In this document: piece after piece, positions 1 to 7,259 of the stretch
Position numbering within the stretch: the stretch's first letter is position 1
Layout of the letters: every line of letters starts with the position of its first letter
Assembly (NCBI GenBank): GCA_945882755.1
Contig: CAMCWS010000067.1
Span: forward strand, 1-11,918
DNA: 11,918 nucleotides
From: Bordetella parapertussis
GTDB lineage: Bacteria; Pseudomonadota; Gammaproteobacteria; Burkholderiales; Burkholderiaceae_C
Direction of reading: 5' to 3'
Program-made: the position numbers and the translations under genes
The notes under the pieces: model-generated
What the model was told of the DNA's origin: nothing
The model's database searches: none
Seen by the model: only the letters and a program-made list of their open reading frames with translations

Positions 1-17
1 TGACGATTTTTGATGAG

Positions 18-3000
18 CTAGCGCTGGCCTTGGCGCAAGCCTGCAACTTCAAATAAGCGCTTCAAGTAGCGCCCAGTCATGCTGCGCGGGTTGGCGGCCA
101 CCTCTTCGGGGGTGCCCACCGCCACGACTTGGCCGCCGCCACTGCCGCCCTCGGGCCCCATGTCGATGACCCAATCGGCGGTTTTGATCACGTCCAGATT
201 GTGCTCGATCACCACCATGGTGTTGCCCGCGTCCACCAACTGACGCAGCACCTTGAGTAGCAAATCGATGTCGGCGAAATGCAAGCCGGTGGTGGGTTCA
301 TCCAAGATGTAGAGCGTGCGGCCGGTGTCTCGGCGCGACAGCTCCAGCGCCAGCTTCACCCGTTGAGCCTCGCCACCACTCAAGGTGGTGGCGGCTTGGC
401 CCAAGCGGATGTAGCCCAGACCCACGTCCATCAAGGTTTGCAGCTTGCGAGCCAAAGCAGGCACCGCGCCCAAAAACGCCAAAGCGTCTTCCACCGTCAT
501 GTTCAAAATTTGCGCGATGTTCTGACCCTTGTAGAGCACCTCCAAGGTCTCGCGGTTGTAGCGCTGACCCAAGCAGACATCGCAAGGCACATAGACATCG
601 GGCAAAAAGTGCATTTCCACTTTGACCATGCCGTCGCCTTGGCAAGCCTCGCAGCGGCCACCCGCCACATTGAAGGAAAACCGACCTGCGCCATAGCCAC
701 GCTCACGTGCCATCGGCACCTCAGCCAGCAATTCACGCAGTGGCGTGAACAAACCGGTGTAAGTGGCGGGGTTGGAGCGGGGTGTGCGGCCTATCGGCGA
801 CTGGTCGACATTGATGACTTTGTCGAAGTTGTAAAGACCCAAGATGTCTTCATGCGCCGCCGGTTCTTCATGGGCGCGGTGGATTTGCTTGGCCGCGGCC
901 GCGTACAAGGTGTCGTTGACCAAGGTGGATTTGCCCGAACCCGACACGCCGGTGACGCAGGTGAGCAAGCCCACCGGAAACTCCACTGTGACGTTTTGCA
1001 GGTTGTGGCCGCTGGCGCCCACCACCGTCAACGATTGCTTGGCAGCACTGTGCACCACGCTGGGGGGCAGGCTGCCAAACACATTGGTCGCGGGTGCAGC
1101 AGCCGTCACGCTGCGACTGTGCTGAATTTGCCACGGTCGACGCTGGGCAGGCACCTCAATGCGCAAAGCGCCCGACATATAGCGCCCCGTCAAGGACGCG
1201 GGGTTGGCCTCGATTTCTGCCGCCGTACCTTGCGCCATGACGCGGCCGCCATGCACACCCGCACCCGGCCCCATGTCAATGCAATGGTCGGCCGCGCGAA
1301 TCATGTCTTCGTCATGTTCGACCACCAAAACGCTGTTGCCGATGTCACGCAGGTGTTTCAAGGTGTCGATCAGGCGGTCGTTGTCACGCTGGTGCAAACC
1401 AATGCTGGGCTCGTCCAGCACATACATCACGCCCGTCAGGCCTGAGCCAATTTGCGAGGCCAAACGGATGCGCTGCGCCTCGCCGCCCGACAAGGTGTCG
1501 GCGCTGCGCGACAGGCTTAGGTAGGTCAGGCCCACGTCGTTCAAAAACTTCAGCCGATTGGCAATTTCACGGATCACCTTCTCGCCAATGTCGGCCTTGT
1601 TGCCCTGCAAGCTCAGGTCTTGGAAATACGCTTGGCACTCGGCCAAGGTGATGTGGCTGACATCATGCAAAGTACGCGCTTCTAAGCCCTCACCCAAACG
1701 CACGTTACGCGCCTCTATTCGCAAACGTGTGCCTTGACATTCAAGACAAGGGCGGTGGCCGCGGTAGCGCGACAACTCTTCGCGCACCAAGCCCGAGTCG
1801 GTGTCATGGTAGCGACGCGTCATATTGGGCACGATGCCTTCAAACGCGTGCAGCTTGGAGGTTTTGCGCCCCGCTTTCGCACCCGACTCCAGCACATAGC
1901 TGAACTTGATTTCTTCGCTGCCCGAGCCAAACAACACCACCTGTTGGACAGCTTCGGGGAGGTTTTCGAAAGGGGTTTCCAGGTCAAAGCCATAGTGCTT
2001 GGCCAGGCTTTGCAGCATGGCGAAGTAATAGGCGTTGCGCTTGTCCCAGCCTTTGATCGCGCCGCTCTCCAAACTCAGGCTGGGAAACGCCACGATACGG
2101 GCCGGATCGAAAAAGGTTTGCTCGCCCAAACCTTCGCAAGCCGGACAAGCGCCCAGCGGCGAGTTGAACGAAAACAAGCGCGGCTCTAACTCACCAATGG
2201 CGTAGTTGCAGTGCGGACAAGCAAAGCGGGCATTGAAAGCGTGCTCCACGCCGCTGTCCATGTCCAGCACCACCGCGCGGCCATCGGCCAAGCGCAAAGC
2301 GGTCTCAAAGCTTTCGGCCAAGCGGGTGGCCATGTCGGGGCGTACTTTCAGGCGGTCCACCACCACATCGATATCGTGCTTTTCTTTTTTCTCTAGCGTG
2401 GGCAGGTCGGCCAATTCGACCACCTGGCCATCGATGCGAAACCGCACAAAACCCTGGGCTTGCATCTGGGTGAACACCTCGGCAAATTCGCCTTTGCGCT
2501 CGCGTGCCACGGGTGCCATGAGCATGATGCGGCGTTCCTCTGGCATGGCCAGGACCGCGTCCACCATTTGCGCCACGCTGGAAGACTGCAGCGGCACACC
2601 ATGCTCGGGGCAATGCGGTGTGCCGGCACGGGCAAACAGCAAGCGCAGGTAGTCGTGGATTTCGGTGACGGTGCCCACCGTGGAACGTGGGTTGTGGCTG
2701 GTGGCTTTTTGCTCGATGGCAATGGCGGGCGACAAGCCTTCGATCAAATCCACATCGGGCTTGTCCATGCGCTGCAAAAACTGCCGCGCATAGGCCGAGA
2801 GGCTTTCCACATAACGGCGCTGGCCTTCGGCGTAGAGCGTGTCAAAGGCCAGACTGGATTTGCCCGAACCCGACAAACCCGTGATCACCACCAACTGGTT
2901 GCGCGGGATGTCAACGTCGATGTTTTTCAGGTTGTGGGTGCGCGCACCGCGCACACTGATCTGGCCGAACGCGCCCCGTCCACCCAAGTGGTGGCCCAAA

Positions 3001-3059
3001 TAATGTGCGTCGGTAGGCGAATTCACGGCAGCTGTGTTTTTATCGAGGCAACCCGCCAT
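18..3059 (-). CDS. uvrA: UvrABC excinuclease subunit A (UvrA)
   Basis: UvrA is the damage-recognition ATPase of nucleotide excision repair; as a dimer it loads UvrB onto lesions in the cytoplasm. From an ATG at 3059 the protein is 1013 aa (E. coli 940). Walker [10 protein letters not shown] is at 61-69 and the second, GVSGSGKST, at 704-712. ABC signatures LSGGEAQ start near 523 and 893, each followed by a Walker B ([20 protein letters not shown]). One zinc-binding CxxC pair is at C281/C284 and C305/C308, the other at C803/C806 and C826/C829, so all key residues are present. The linker before the second ABC half is longer than in E. coli, which with the N-terminal tail explains the extra length. 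The start is uncertain: ATGs at 3089, 3062 and 3059 and a GTG at 3026 are in frame and none has a clear Shine-Dalgarno. Family homology begins near residue 33 ([15 protein letters not shown]). The gene is divergent from the EamA transporter. Confidence 0.97.
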   Translation of the reverse strand: MAGCLDKNTAAVNSPTDAHYLGHHLGGRGAFGQISVRGARTHNLKNIDVDIPRNQLVVITGLSGSGKSSLAFDTLYAEGQRRYVESLSAYARQFLQRMDKPDVDLIEGLSPAIAIEQKATSHNPRSTVGTVTEIHDYLRLLFARAGTPHCPEHGVPLQSSSVAQMVDAVLAMPEERRIMLMAPVARERKGEFAEVFTQMQAQGFVRFRIDGQVVELADLPTLEKKEKHDIDVVVDRLKVRPDMATRLAESFETALRLADGRAVVLDMDSGVEHAFNARFACPHCNYAIGELEPRLFSFNSPLGACPACEGLGEQTFFDPARIVAFPSLSLESGAIKGWDKRNAYYFAMLQSLAKHYGFDLETPFENLPEAVQQVVLFGSGSEEIKFSYVLESGAKAGRKTSKLHAFEGIVPNMTRRYHDTDSGLVREELSRYRGHRPCLECQGTRLRIEARNVRLGEGLEARTLHDVSHITLAECQAYFQDLSLQGNKADIGEKVIREIANRLKFLNDVGLTYLSLSRSADTLSGGEAQRIRLASQIGSGLTGVMYVLDEPSIGLHQRDNDRLIDTLKHLRDIGNSVLVVEHDEDMIRAADHCIDMGPGAGVHGGRVMAQGTAAEIEANPASLTGRYMSGALRIEVPAQRRPWQIQHSRSVTAAAPATNVFGSLPPSVVHSAAKQSLTVVGASGHNLQNVTVEFPVGLLTCVTGVSGSGKSTLVNDTLYAAAAKQIHRAHEEPAAHEDILGLYNFDKVINVDQSPIGRTPRSNPATYTGLFTPLRELLAEVPMARERGYGAGRFSFNVAGGRCEACQGDGMVKVEMHFLPDVYVPCDVCLGQRYNRETLEVLYKGQNIAQILNMTVEDALAFLGAVPALARKLQTLMDVGLGYIRLGQAATTLSGGEAQRVKLALELSRRDTGRTLYILDEPTTGLHFADIDLLLKVLRQLVDAGNTMVVIEHNLDVIKTADWVIDMGPEGGSGGGQVVAVGTPEEVAANPRSMTGRYLKRLFEVAGLRQGQR

Positions 3060-3087
3060 CATAGCCAAGCCGTTTATGCTCGAGCCC

Positions 3088-3996
3088 ATGACCTCGCCCC
3101 GCGCCCTGAGCCTGCAGGCTTTTTTCACCCTGTTACTGATCGCCTTGATGATGGCGTCCAACCACATTGCGGCCCGGGTCGCCTTCAACAGCGGTTTGGA
3201 TGTGGCCACAGCAGTGGCTACACGCAGCTTGGTGACGGCCTGCGTCGTGGCTTTTTTGCTGGTGATGGCCCATGTGTCTTGGCGCTTTAACCGCCAACAA
3301 GGGCGTGGTTTGCTGTTGGTGGGCTTGATGATTGGCGTACAAAGCCAATTCTTGTATGCAGCCGTGGCTCGCTTGCCAGTCGCCTTGGCTTTGCTGGCCT
3401 TCAACACCTACCCGCTTTGGACTGCTTTATGGGACAAGCTGATTTACAAGCGCACACCGCAACGCAGCGTACTGTTGGCCATGCCGCTCATCTTGCTGGG
3501 GTTGGCCATCGCGCTGGACGTGCTGGGTGCGGCCTCAGGTTTGGGGGCACAAGCGCAATGGGCGCAAATTGGCGAGGGTGTGGGTTTTGCGCTGGCGGCA
3601 GCTTGCAGTTTCGGCTTGGCATTGGTGGGCACCCAACATGAAACTGCCGGCATGGACGGGCGGCTACGAACCTTTTTCAGCTTGCTGCTGGCGGGCAGCG
3701 TGGCTTTGGCGGTGATCGGCCTACAGGGTGGCCCGCAATGGCCACAAACCCTGCTGGGTTGGCAAGGCTTAGGACTGCTCACCTTGCTTTACGGCACGGC
3801 TTTCACCATCATGTTCACGGTTTTACCCAAATTGGGTGTGGCGGCCAACTCGGCCATCATGAATGTGGAGCCGGTGTTTGCTTTAGCGCTGGGCTGGGCG
3901 GTGTTAGAACAACAAGTGGCGTGGGTGCAAGTCGGCGGTGCGGTGTTGGTGGTGGCGGTGGTGATGGGTTTGGGGCTGCGCAAGCAATCGGCTTAA
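3088..3996 (+). CDS. DMT-superfamily transporter, EamA family
   Basis: This is an inner-membrane protein of about 302 aa, the usual length for drug/metabolite transporters with two EamA domains of five helices each. Hydrophobic segments run throughout, starting with [20 protein letters not shown] near the N-terminus (the N-terminal SNHIAAR matches the family pattern) and ending with a last helix rich in Val/Gly and a short basic tail. The sequence gives no indication of the substrate; members export amino acids, nucleobases and other small metabolites. I chose ATG 3088; ATG 3076 would add four residues and a GTG at 3034 is less likely. No clear Shine-Dalgarno precedes any of them. The gene is divergent from uvrA, with the two 5' ends packed within about 60 bp, and its stop overlaps the waaF stop. 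Confidence 0.88.
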   Translation: MTSPRALSLQAFFTLLLIALMMASNHIAARVAFNSGLDVATAVATRSLVTACVVAFLLVMAHVSWRFNRQQGRGLLLVGLMIGVQSQFLYAAVARLPVALALLAFNTYPLWTALWDKLIYKRTPQRSVLLAMPLILLGLAIALDVLGAASGLGAQAQWAQIGEGVGFALAAACSFGLALVGTQHETAGMDGRLRTFFSLLLAGSVALAVIGLQGGPQWPQTLLGWQGLGLLTLLYGTAFTIMFTVLPKLGVAANSAIMNVEPVFALALGWAVLEQQVAWVQVGGAVLVVAVVMGLGLRKQSA

Positions 3997-5012
3997 CCAC
4001 TGACCACTTCTCGCCAAGCCTGCTCGACCCGCTCGGGTGTCAAATCATTCAAGCACCGCAAATGCCCCAAGGGGCAAGTTCTTTGAAAACAAGGTGCACA
4101 GTCCAAAGGGGGTTGGTAGCTGGCCTCGTTTTTCAGCCACAAGACCACAGCTTTGTCGCTCAAGGGCGGTGTGTGCAAAGGGCTGGAGGAACCAAACACC
4201 GCCACCTGCGGCACACCCATGGCGGCCGCCACGTGCATCAGGCCGGAATCATTGCTGAGCATGGCCTGAGATGAAGCAATCAAGGCCATGGCTTGGCTAA
4301 GGTCGGTAAGACCCGCCAAGTTTCTGGCAGTTTTGGGCCGTTCTTGGTGGATGCTTTGGGCAATCTCATCACAGAGTGCCGCCTCTTTGGCTGAGCCCAG
4401 CAGCACGACCGGCAAGCCCGTGCGCAAGCCCAACTCTGCAAAATAGGCCGCTGGCCAGCGTTTGGCAGGGCCGTATTCCGCCCCGGGAGCGAACACCGCA
4501 TACGCACCCAATTTGAGGTCAAAGTTCAACAAAGTGGCTTTGAGCAGGTCCAAAGACAAATCCAGCTTGGGCTGCATACTGCTGTCAGCTTGCATTTGTG
4601 CCAAGGCGAGGTAATGCGCCACCATCGCACCGCGATGGTTTTTCTCAGGGTTGGGTAAGCGCTGGTTGAGCAAGCCCCAACGGGCTTCGCCGTGGTAGCC
4701 CACACGCACCGGAATGCCCGCCATCCATGGCAGCAAGGCGCTTTTCCAAGAATTCGGGCCTACATAAGCTCGCTCAAAACGGCCTGGCCACTGGCTAGCC
4801 AAGTTGCGCCGTGCCCCCCAGTGCAAACCGTCACGGGGGAAAGGCAGCTCGATCACCTCGTCCACGTGCGGCATGGCGCGGTAAATCGGCGCCACCCAAG
4901 GCATGGCTGCGACTGTCAAGGTTTCGCCGCGCTCAGACAACACGCGCAGCAAGGGCTCCGTCATCACCGCGTCGCCTATCCACTGCGGCGCAATCACCAA
5001 ACTGGCTGTCAT
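3993..5012 (-). CDS. waaF: Lipopolysaccharide heptosyltransferase II (WaaF)
   Basis: WaaF transfers the second L-glycero-D-manno-heptose from ADP-heptose onto the LPS inner core at the cytoplasmic face of the inner membrane. The 339-aa product (E. coli about 348) is a glycosyltransferase family 9, GT-B fold protein. The N-terminal APQWIGDAVMTEPLL, the central FAPGAEYGPAKRWP, the nucleotide-sugar loop SNDSGLMHVAAAMGVP and the C-terminal CAPCFQRTCPLGHLRCL are all typical of WaaF rather than WaaC. The ATG at 5012 is forced, because the in-frame codon two upstream is a stop. Notably there is no Shine-Dalgarno: the 24 bp before it are a short palindromic repeat ending in ATTAATTT. It follows the zinc-finger gene by 24 bp and is the last gene of the minus-strand run. 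Its TAA and the TAA of the EamA gene share the bases TTAA at 3993-3996. Confidence 0.94.
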   Translation of the reverse strand: MTASLVIAPQWIGDAVMTEPLLRVLSERGETLTVAAMPWVAPIYRAMPHVDEVIELPFPRDGLHWGARRNLASQWPGRFERAYVGPNSWKSALLPWMAGIPVRVGYHGEARWGLLNQRLPNPEKNHRGAMVAHYLALAQMQADSSMQPKLDLSLDLLKATLLNFDLKLGAYAVFAPGAEYGPAKRWPAAYFAELGLRTGLPVVLLGSAKEAALCDEIAQSIHQERPKTARNLAGLTDLSQAMALIASSQAMLSNDSGLMHVAAAMGVPQVAVFGSSSPLHTPPLSDKAVVLWLKNEASYQPPLDCAPCFQRTCPLGHLRCLNDLTPERVEQAWREVVSG

Positions 5013-5013
5013 A

Positions 5014-5044
5014 AATTAATGGGGGTCAGATCCCAATTAATGGG
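5014..5044. repeat. Short palindromic/direct repeat at the zinc finger-waaF junction
   Basis: The ten bases AATTAATGGG occur at 5014-5023 and again at 5035-5044, separated by GGTCAGATCCC. The whole also forms an imperfect hairpin: ATTAATGGG can pair with CCCAATTAAT with one bulged A. On the minus strand the element supplies the last bases of the zinc-finger gene (including its TAA) and all of the waaF leader. Its form (GGGTCAGATCCC core with AT-rich flanks) resembles extragenic palindromes that are scattered in proteobacterial genomes and linked to REP-type transposases. That link is from memory of the pattern, not from a search. Confidence 0.6.
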
Positions 5045-5237
5045 AAGCCAGATGCTCGCCAGCTTTGAGGCGGTACTCGGTGCTGCAATAGGGGCATTTG
5101 GCATGACCGGTACGCGCCACATCCAAAAACACCTTGGGGTGGCTGTTCCACAGTTTCATGTCCGCCAAGGGGCTGGGGCAAAACACGCCGCCGTGACCGT
5201 TGAGGTCCTTGGCCATTAATTCAACCGTTTTTTGCAT
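5037..5237 (-). CDS. Small CHCC-type zinc-finger protein
   Basis: This is a 66-aa protein of the zf-CHCC family, the fold also found at the C-terminus of the mitochondrial complex I subunit NDUFS6. The four ligands are visible as C20, H33 (in LWNSHPKVFLDV), C48 and C51 (AKCPYCSTEYRLKAGE). The bacterial function is not established. The ATG at 5237 lies one base after the ilvE stop, and AAGG six bases before it (inside the last ilvE codons) is a plausible ribosome-binding site, so it is probably translationally coupled to ilvE. A second in-frame ATG is eight codons in. The order ilvE, zf-CHCC, waaF is, as I recall, common in Burkholderiales. The last residues (ASH-stop) run into the repeat at 5014-5044, so the original C-terminus may have differed. 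Confidence 0.88.
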   Translation of the reverse strand: MQKTVELMAKDLNGHGGVFCPSPLADMKLWNSHPKVFLDVARTGHAKCPYCSTEYRLKAGEHLASH

Positions 5238-5238
5238 C

Positions 5239-6177
5239 TCAGACCTTGGTCAGCCAATGCGCGTACTTGGCGTTGCGGCCATTGACGATGTCAAAGAAAG
5301 CGGTTTGGATTTTTTCGGTGATGGGGCCACGGCTGCCCGCACCAATCTCGATGCGGTCCAACTCACGGATGGGCGTGACCTCGGCTGCCGTACCGGTGAA
5401 AAACGCTTCGTCGGCGATGTAAATTTCATCACGGGTGATGCGCTTTTGGACGATTTCCAGACCCAAATCTTTGGCGATATGAAACACGGTGTTGCGGGTG
5501 ATGCCGTTCAAGGCGCCGGCCGATAAATCAGGGGTGTAGATGACGCCGCCCTTGATGATGAAAAGGTTTTCACCTGCGCCTTCCGACACAAAACCGCTGG
5601 CGTCCAGCAGCAGCGCTTCGTCGTAGCCGTCGTCCAGCGCTTCCATGTTGGCCAAAATCGAGTTGGTGTAGTTGCTCACCGCCTTGGCCTGGGTCATGGT
5701 GATGTTCACATGGTGGCGGGTGTAGCTGGAGGTTTTCACGCGGATGCCGCGCTTCATGCCGTCTTCGCCCAAGTAAGCGCCCCAGGTCCAAGCCGCGACC
5801 ATCAAGTGGATTTGGTTGCCCTTGGGCGAGACACCCAGCTTTTGCGAGCCAATCCAAGTCAAGGGGCGGATGTAGCCACTTTTGAGATTGTTTTCCCGTA
5901 CCACGGTGCGTTGCACTTCGTTCACCTCTTCTTGGCTGAAAGGGATTTTCATGCGCAAAATTTTGGCGCTGTTGAAGAGGCGCTCGGTGTGCTCTTGCAA
6001 ACGGAAGATGGCCGTGCCATTCACCGTGTCATAGGCCCGCACGCCCTCGAAAGCGCCGCAACCATAGTGCAAGGTGTGGGAGAGAACGTGGATTTTGGCG
6101 TCACGCCAGTCCAGGAGTTCGCCATCCATCCAAATCTTGCCGTCACGGTCGTGCATCGGGGGGGGCAGGGCGCTCAT
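5239..6177 (-). CDS. ilvE: Branched-chain amino acid aminotransferase
   Basis: This PLP enzyme performs the last step of Val, Leu and Ile synthesis (transamination of the 2-oxo acids with glutamate) in the cytoplasm. The 312-aa length matches fold type IV class I BCATs (E. coli IlvE 309). Typical segments are HYGCGAFEGVRAY (37-49), RLFNSAKILRM (66-76), the PLP lysine in QAKAVSNYTNS (K165), SEGAGENLF (198-206, cofactor phosphate and glutamate region) and FFTGTAAEVTPIRELD near the C-terminus, which favours IlvE over D-amino acid transaminase or ADC lyase. The ATG at 6177 has an AAAGGAA Shine-Dalgarno about six bases upstream; the next ATG (residue 8) lacks one. It lies 43 bp after the two-TM hypothetical gene and is joined by one base to the zinc-finger gene. 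Confidence 0.96.
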   Translation of the reverse strand: MSALPPPMHDRDGKIWMDGELLDWRDAKIHVLSHTLHYGCGAFEGVRAYDTVNGTAIFRLQEHTERLFNSAKILRMKIPFSQEEVNEVQRTVVRENNLKSGYIRPLTWIGSQKLGVSPKGNQIHLMVAAWTWGAYLGEDGMKRGIRVKTSSYTRHHVNITMTQAKAVSNYTNSILANMEALDDGYDEALLLDASGFVSEGAGENLFIIKGGVIYTPDLSAGALNGITRNTVFHIAKDLGLEIVQKRITRDEIYIADEAFFTGTAAEVTPIRELDRIEIGAGSRGPITEKIQTAFFDIVNGRNAKYAHWLTKV

Positions 6178-6181
6178 GGTG

Positions 6182-6189
6182 TTCCTTTA
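6182..6189 (-). promoter_or_regulatory. Ribosome-binding site of ilvE
   Basis: AAAGGAAC on the minus strand lies five bases before the ATG at 6177. It decides in favour of this start over the second in-frame ATG at residue 8. Confidence 0.7.
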
Positions 6190-6220
6190 TTCGGGGTCTG
6201 CGTATGTAAGGGGTGCGATT

Positions 6221-6646
6221 TTACGTTGCATCCTGCGCCGCAGGATTGGCGTTTGAACGCGCCAAGGACCATTGCTGCAAGCGGCCCTCTAGAAAGTGGC
6301 ACTGCACGCTGTCGCCACCGGCGTCTCGCCACTCGAAAATTTCAGTGGTTTTGTCAACGCTTGGGATGCGCTGGCCGAGGCTGGATGCCAGTCCGATGAC
6401 TTTAAGCAAGCGCAAGCCATCATGCAGCTGGGCGTGGAACATCACCGCGTTAGCAACGGTCCCTACGGGTTGATCGGCTGCGCGTTCCATGGTTTGCATC
6501 AATCGGGTGGTGAGTTGCAACAACCAAAACACAATGCCGCTGGCAACCAAAGAAAAGCCCCACCAACCAAAGGCGCGAAAAGACCCATACAGCAAGACTG
6601 CCAAGCCCAACACCACCGCTATGTTTCGCCAATTCATGGCTGGCAT
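6221..6646 (-). CDS. Conserved two-TM membrane protein of unknown function
   Basis: The product is 141 aa. After a short MPAMNWRN start it has two hydrophobic segments (about residues 8-27, IAVVLGLAVLLYG, and 30-48, SLVASGIVFWLLQL) joined by a short FRAFGWWG turn. A soluble domain of about 90 residues follows, with PVGTVANAVMFHAQL, GLRLLKVIGLASSLG and a C-terminal EIFEWRDAGGDSVQCHFLEGR. The soluble part therefore probably faces the cytoplasm. I recognise it only as a lineage-restricted protein of Comamonadaceae-type genomes; relatives have, as I recall, been labelled glycerate kinase, which nothing here supports. The ATG at 6646 has AGG five bases upstream; an ATG three codons later (MNWRN) is the alternative. 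It sits 48 bp after the cytochrome c gene and 43 bp before ilvE. A 6-bp hairpin (TCCTGC/GCAGGA, 6231-6245) lies in its last codons. Confidence 0.75.
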   Translation of the reverse strand: MPAMNWRNIAVVLGLAVLLYGSFRAFGWWGFSLVASGIVFWLLQLTTRLMQTMERAADQPVGTVANAVMFHAQLHDGLRLLKVIGLASSLGQRIPSVDKTTEIFEWRDAGGDSVQCHFLEGRLQQWSLARSNANPAAQDAT

Positions 6647-6694
6647 TTTGACCTAAGTTTCAGCCCCTGAGATCGTTAGTTTCTATCGGGATCT

Positions 6695-7168
6695 TTATGA
6701 AGGTATCACCACGGTTTTGGCGTTGTATTCGCCGTTGGGTGCGCCACGGTGGCAAGCCGTGCAGTTGGCGGGGCTTTTCACATACGGGCTTTTCCAGACT
6801 TTGGCGGTGAGTTTTTTGCTGGGTTTGTGAATTTGCTTCCACCAATCTGAGCGGGTGATGCGGTTGTCCGGCGGCATTTGCGTACCGACCCACTCGGGGT
6901 TGATGGCGTTGGTTTGCAACCAGTTGGCAATCAGGCTCTGGGTATCGCTGTTGAGCAGTACGTTGGCGGCAAAGTGCTTGGGTAGGTCGTCTGTGATGTT
7001 TTTCCAAGAGACCGCCGGCAGCAAGCCTGGCGGATAAGCAAAGTGACATACCGAGCACTCTTGTTGGTAGGCGGTGAGGGCCGGCACCGGCACCACCCGC
7101 TGGGCGTGGCTAAAGGTGACCCACAGCAAGCTAATAACCATTAACACCCACTTTGACAGGGTTTGCAT
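6695..7168 (-). CDS. Periplasmic diheme cytochrome c (DHC-like)
   Basis: The product is a 157-aa exported c-type cytochrome. Residues 1-22 form a Sec signal peptide (K6, hydrophobic core WVLMVISLLWVTF, SHA cleavage site before Q23). Two heme c motifs are present: CSVCH at 38-42 and CTACH at 136-140. The surroundings (YQQECSVCHFAYPPGLLP, a W/H-rich middle with TRSDWWKQIHKP, and NCTACHRGAPNGEYN) fit the diheme cytochrome c (DHC) family. Such proteins carry electrons in the periplasm and are often encoded beside a cytochrome b561 and an SHP-type cytochrome, neither of which is in this window. The ATG at 7168 has a strong AAGGAG, which lies inside an inverted repeat. It is 91 bp downstream of radA and 48 bp upstream of the two-TM gene. 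Its redox partner is unknown. Confidence 0.88.
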   Translation of the reverse strand: MQTLSKWVLMVISLLWVTFSHAQRVVPVPALTAYQQECSVCHFAYPPGLLPAVSWKNITDDLPKHFAANVLLNSDTQSLIANWLQTNAINPEWVGTQMPPDNRITRSDWWKQIHKPSKKLTAKVWKSPYVKSPANCTACHRGAPNGEYNAKTVVIPS

Positions 7169-7170
7169 CG

Positions 7171-7198
7171 CAACTTCTCCTTGATAACAGGAGAGTTG
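7171..7198 (-). promoter_or_regulatory. Hairpin containing the Shine-Dalgarno of the cytochrome c gene
   Basis: On the plus strand CAACTTCTCCT (7171-7181) and AGGAGAGTTG (7189-7198) form a 10-bp stem with one unpaired T and a seven-base loop (TGATAAC). In the mRNA (minus strand) the AAGGAG ribosome-binding site (7177-7182) lies mostly in the 3' arm, and the ATG begins two bases past the stem. It could limit translation initiation or be a DNA operator. There is no U-tract, so it is not a terminator. Confidence 0.55.
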
Positions 7199-7222
7199 TA
7201 GTTGGAGCCGCCCCCACAGGCC

Positions 7223-7236
7223 TTGCGTTAGCGCAA
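7223..7236. repeat. Small inverted repeat in the radA-cytochrome c gap
   Basis: TTGCG-TTAG-CGCAA is a perfect 5-bp inverted repeat with a four-base loop, 24 bp past the radA stop. No T-run follows it in either direction, so it is a poor intrinsic terminator. Nothing else recognisable is in this 91-bp gap apart from the hairpin at 7171-7198. Confidence 0.3.
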
Positions 7237-7259
7237 TAAAAGTGCGTTTTGAGCCGACT

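Noticed and set aside
1..17. Possible end of a further gene at the left edge (TGA triplets)
   Set aside because: Seventeen bases are too few to support a gene or a terminator.
279..1445. 388-codon plus-strand open frame opposite uvrA
   Set aside because: It is antisense to the strongly conserved second half of uvrA, has no recognisable domain and is rich in His/Gln/Arg, as expected of a G+C-rich shadow frame.
2460..3290. 276-codon plus-strand frame opposite the uvrA 5' part
   Set aside because: It overlaps both uvrA and the EamA gene, which have clear family motifs; its composition is that of a shadow frame.
3060..3407. N-terminal extension of the uvrA frame by up to 116 codons
   Set aside because: The extension is antisense to the EamA gene, low in complexity and has no match to UvrA, which begins near the [10 protein letters not shown] segment.
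6231..6245. TCCTGC-GCC-GCAGGA hairpin as a terminator
   Set aside because: It has a 6-bp stem, lies inside the end of the two-TM gene and has no T-run on the minus strand.
5710..6399. 229-codon plus-strand frame opposite ilvE
   Set aside because: It is antisense to ilvE and the two-TM gene and has no family features.
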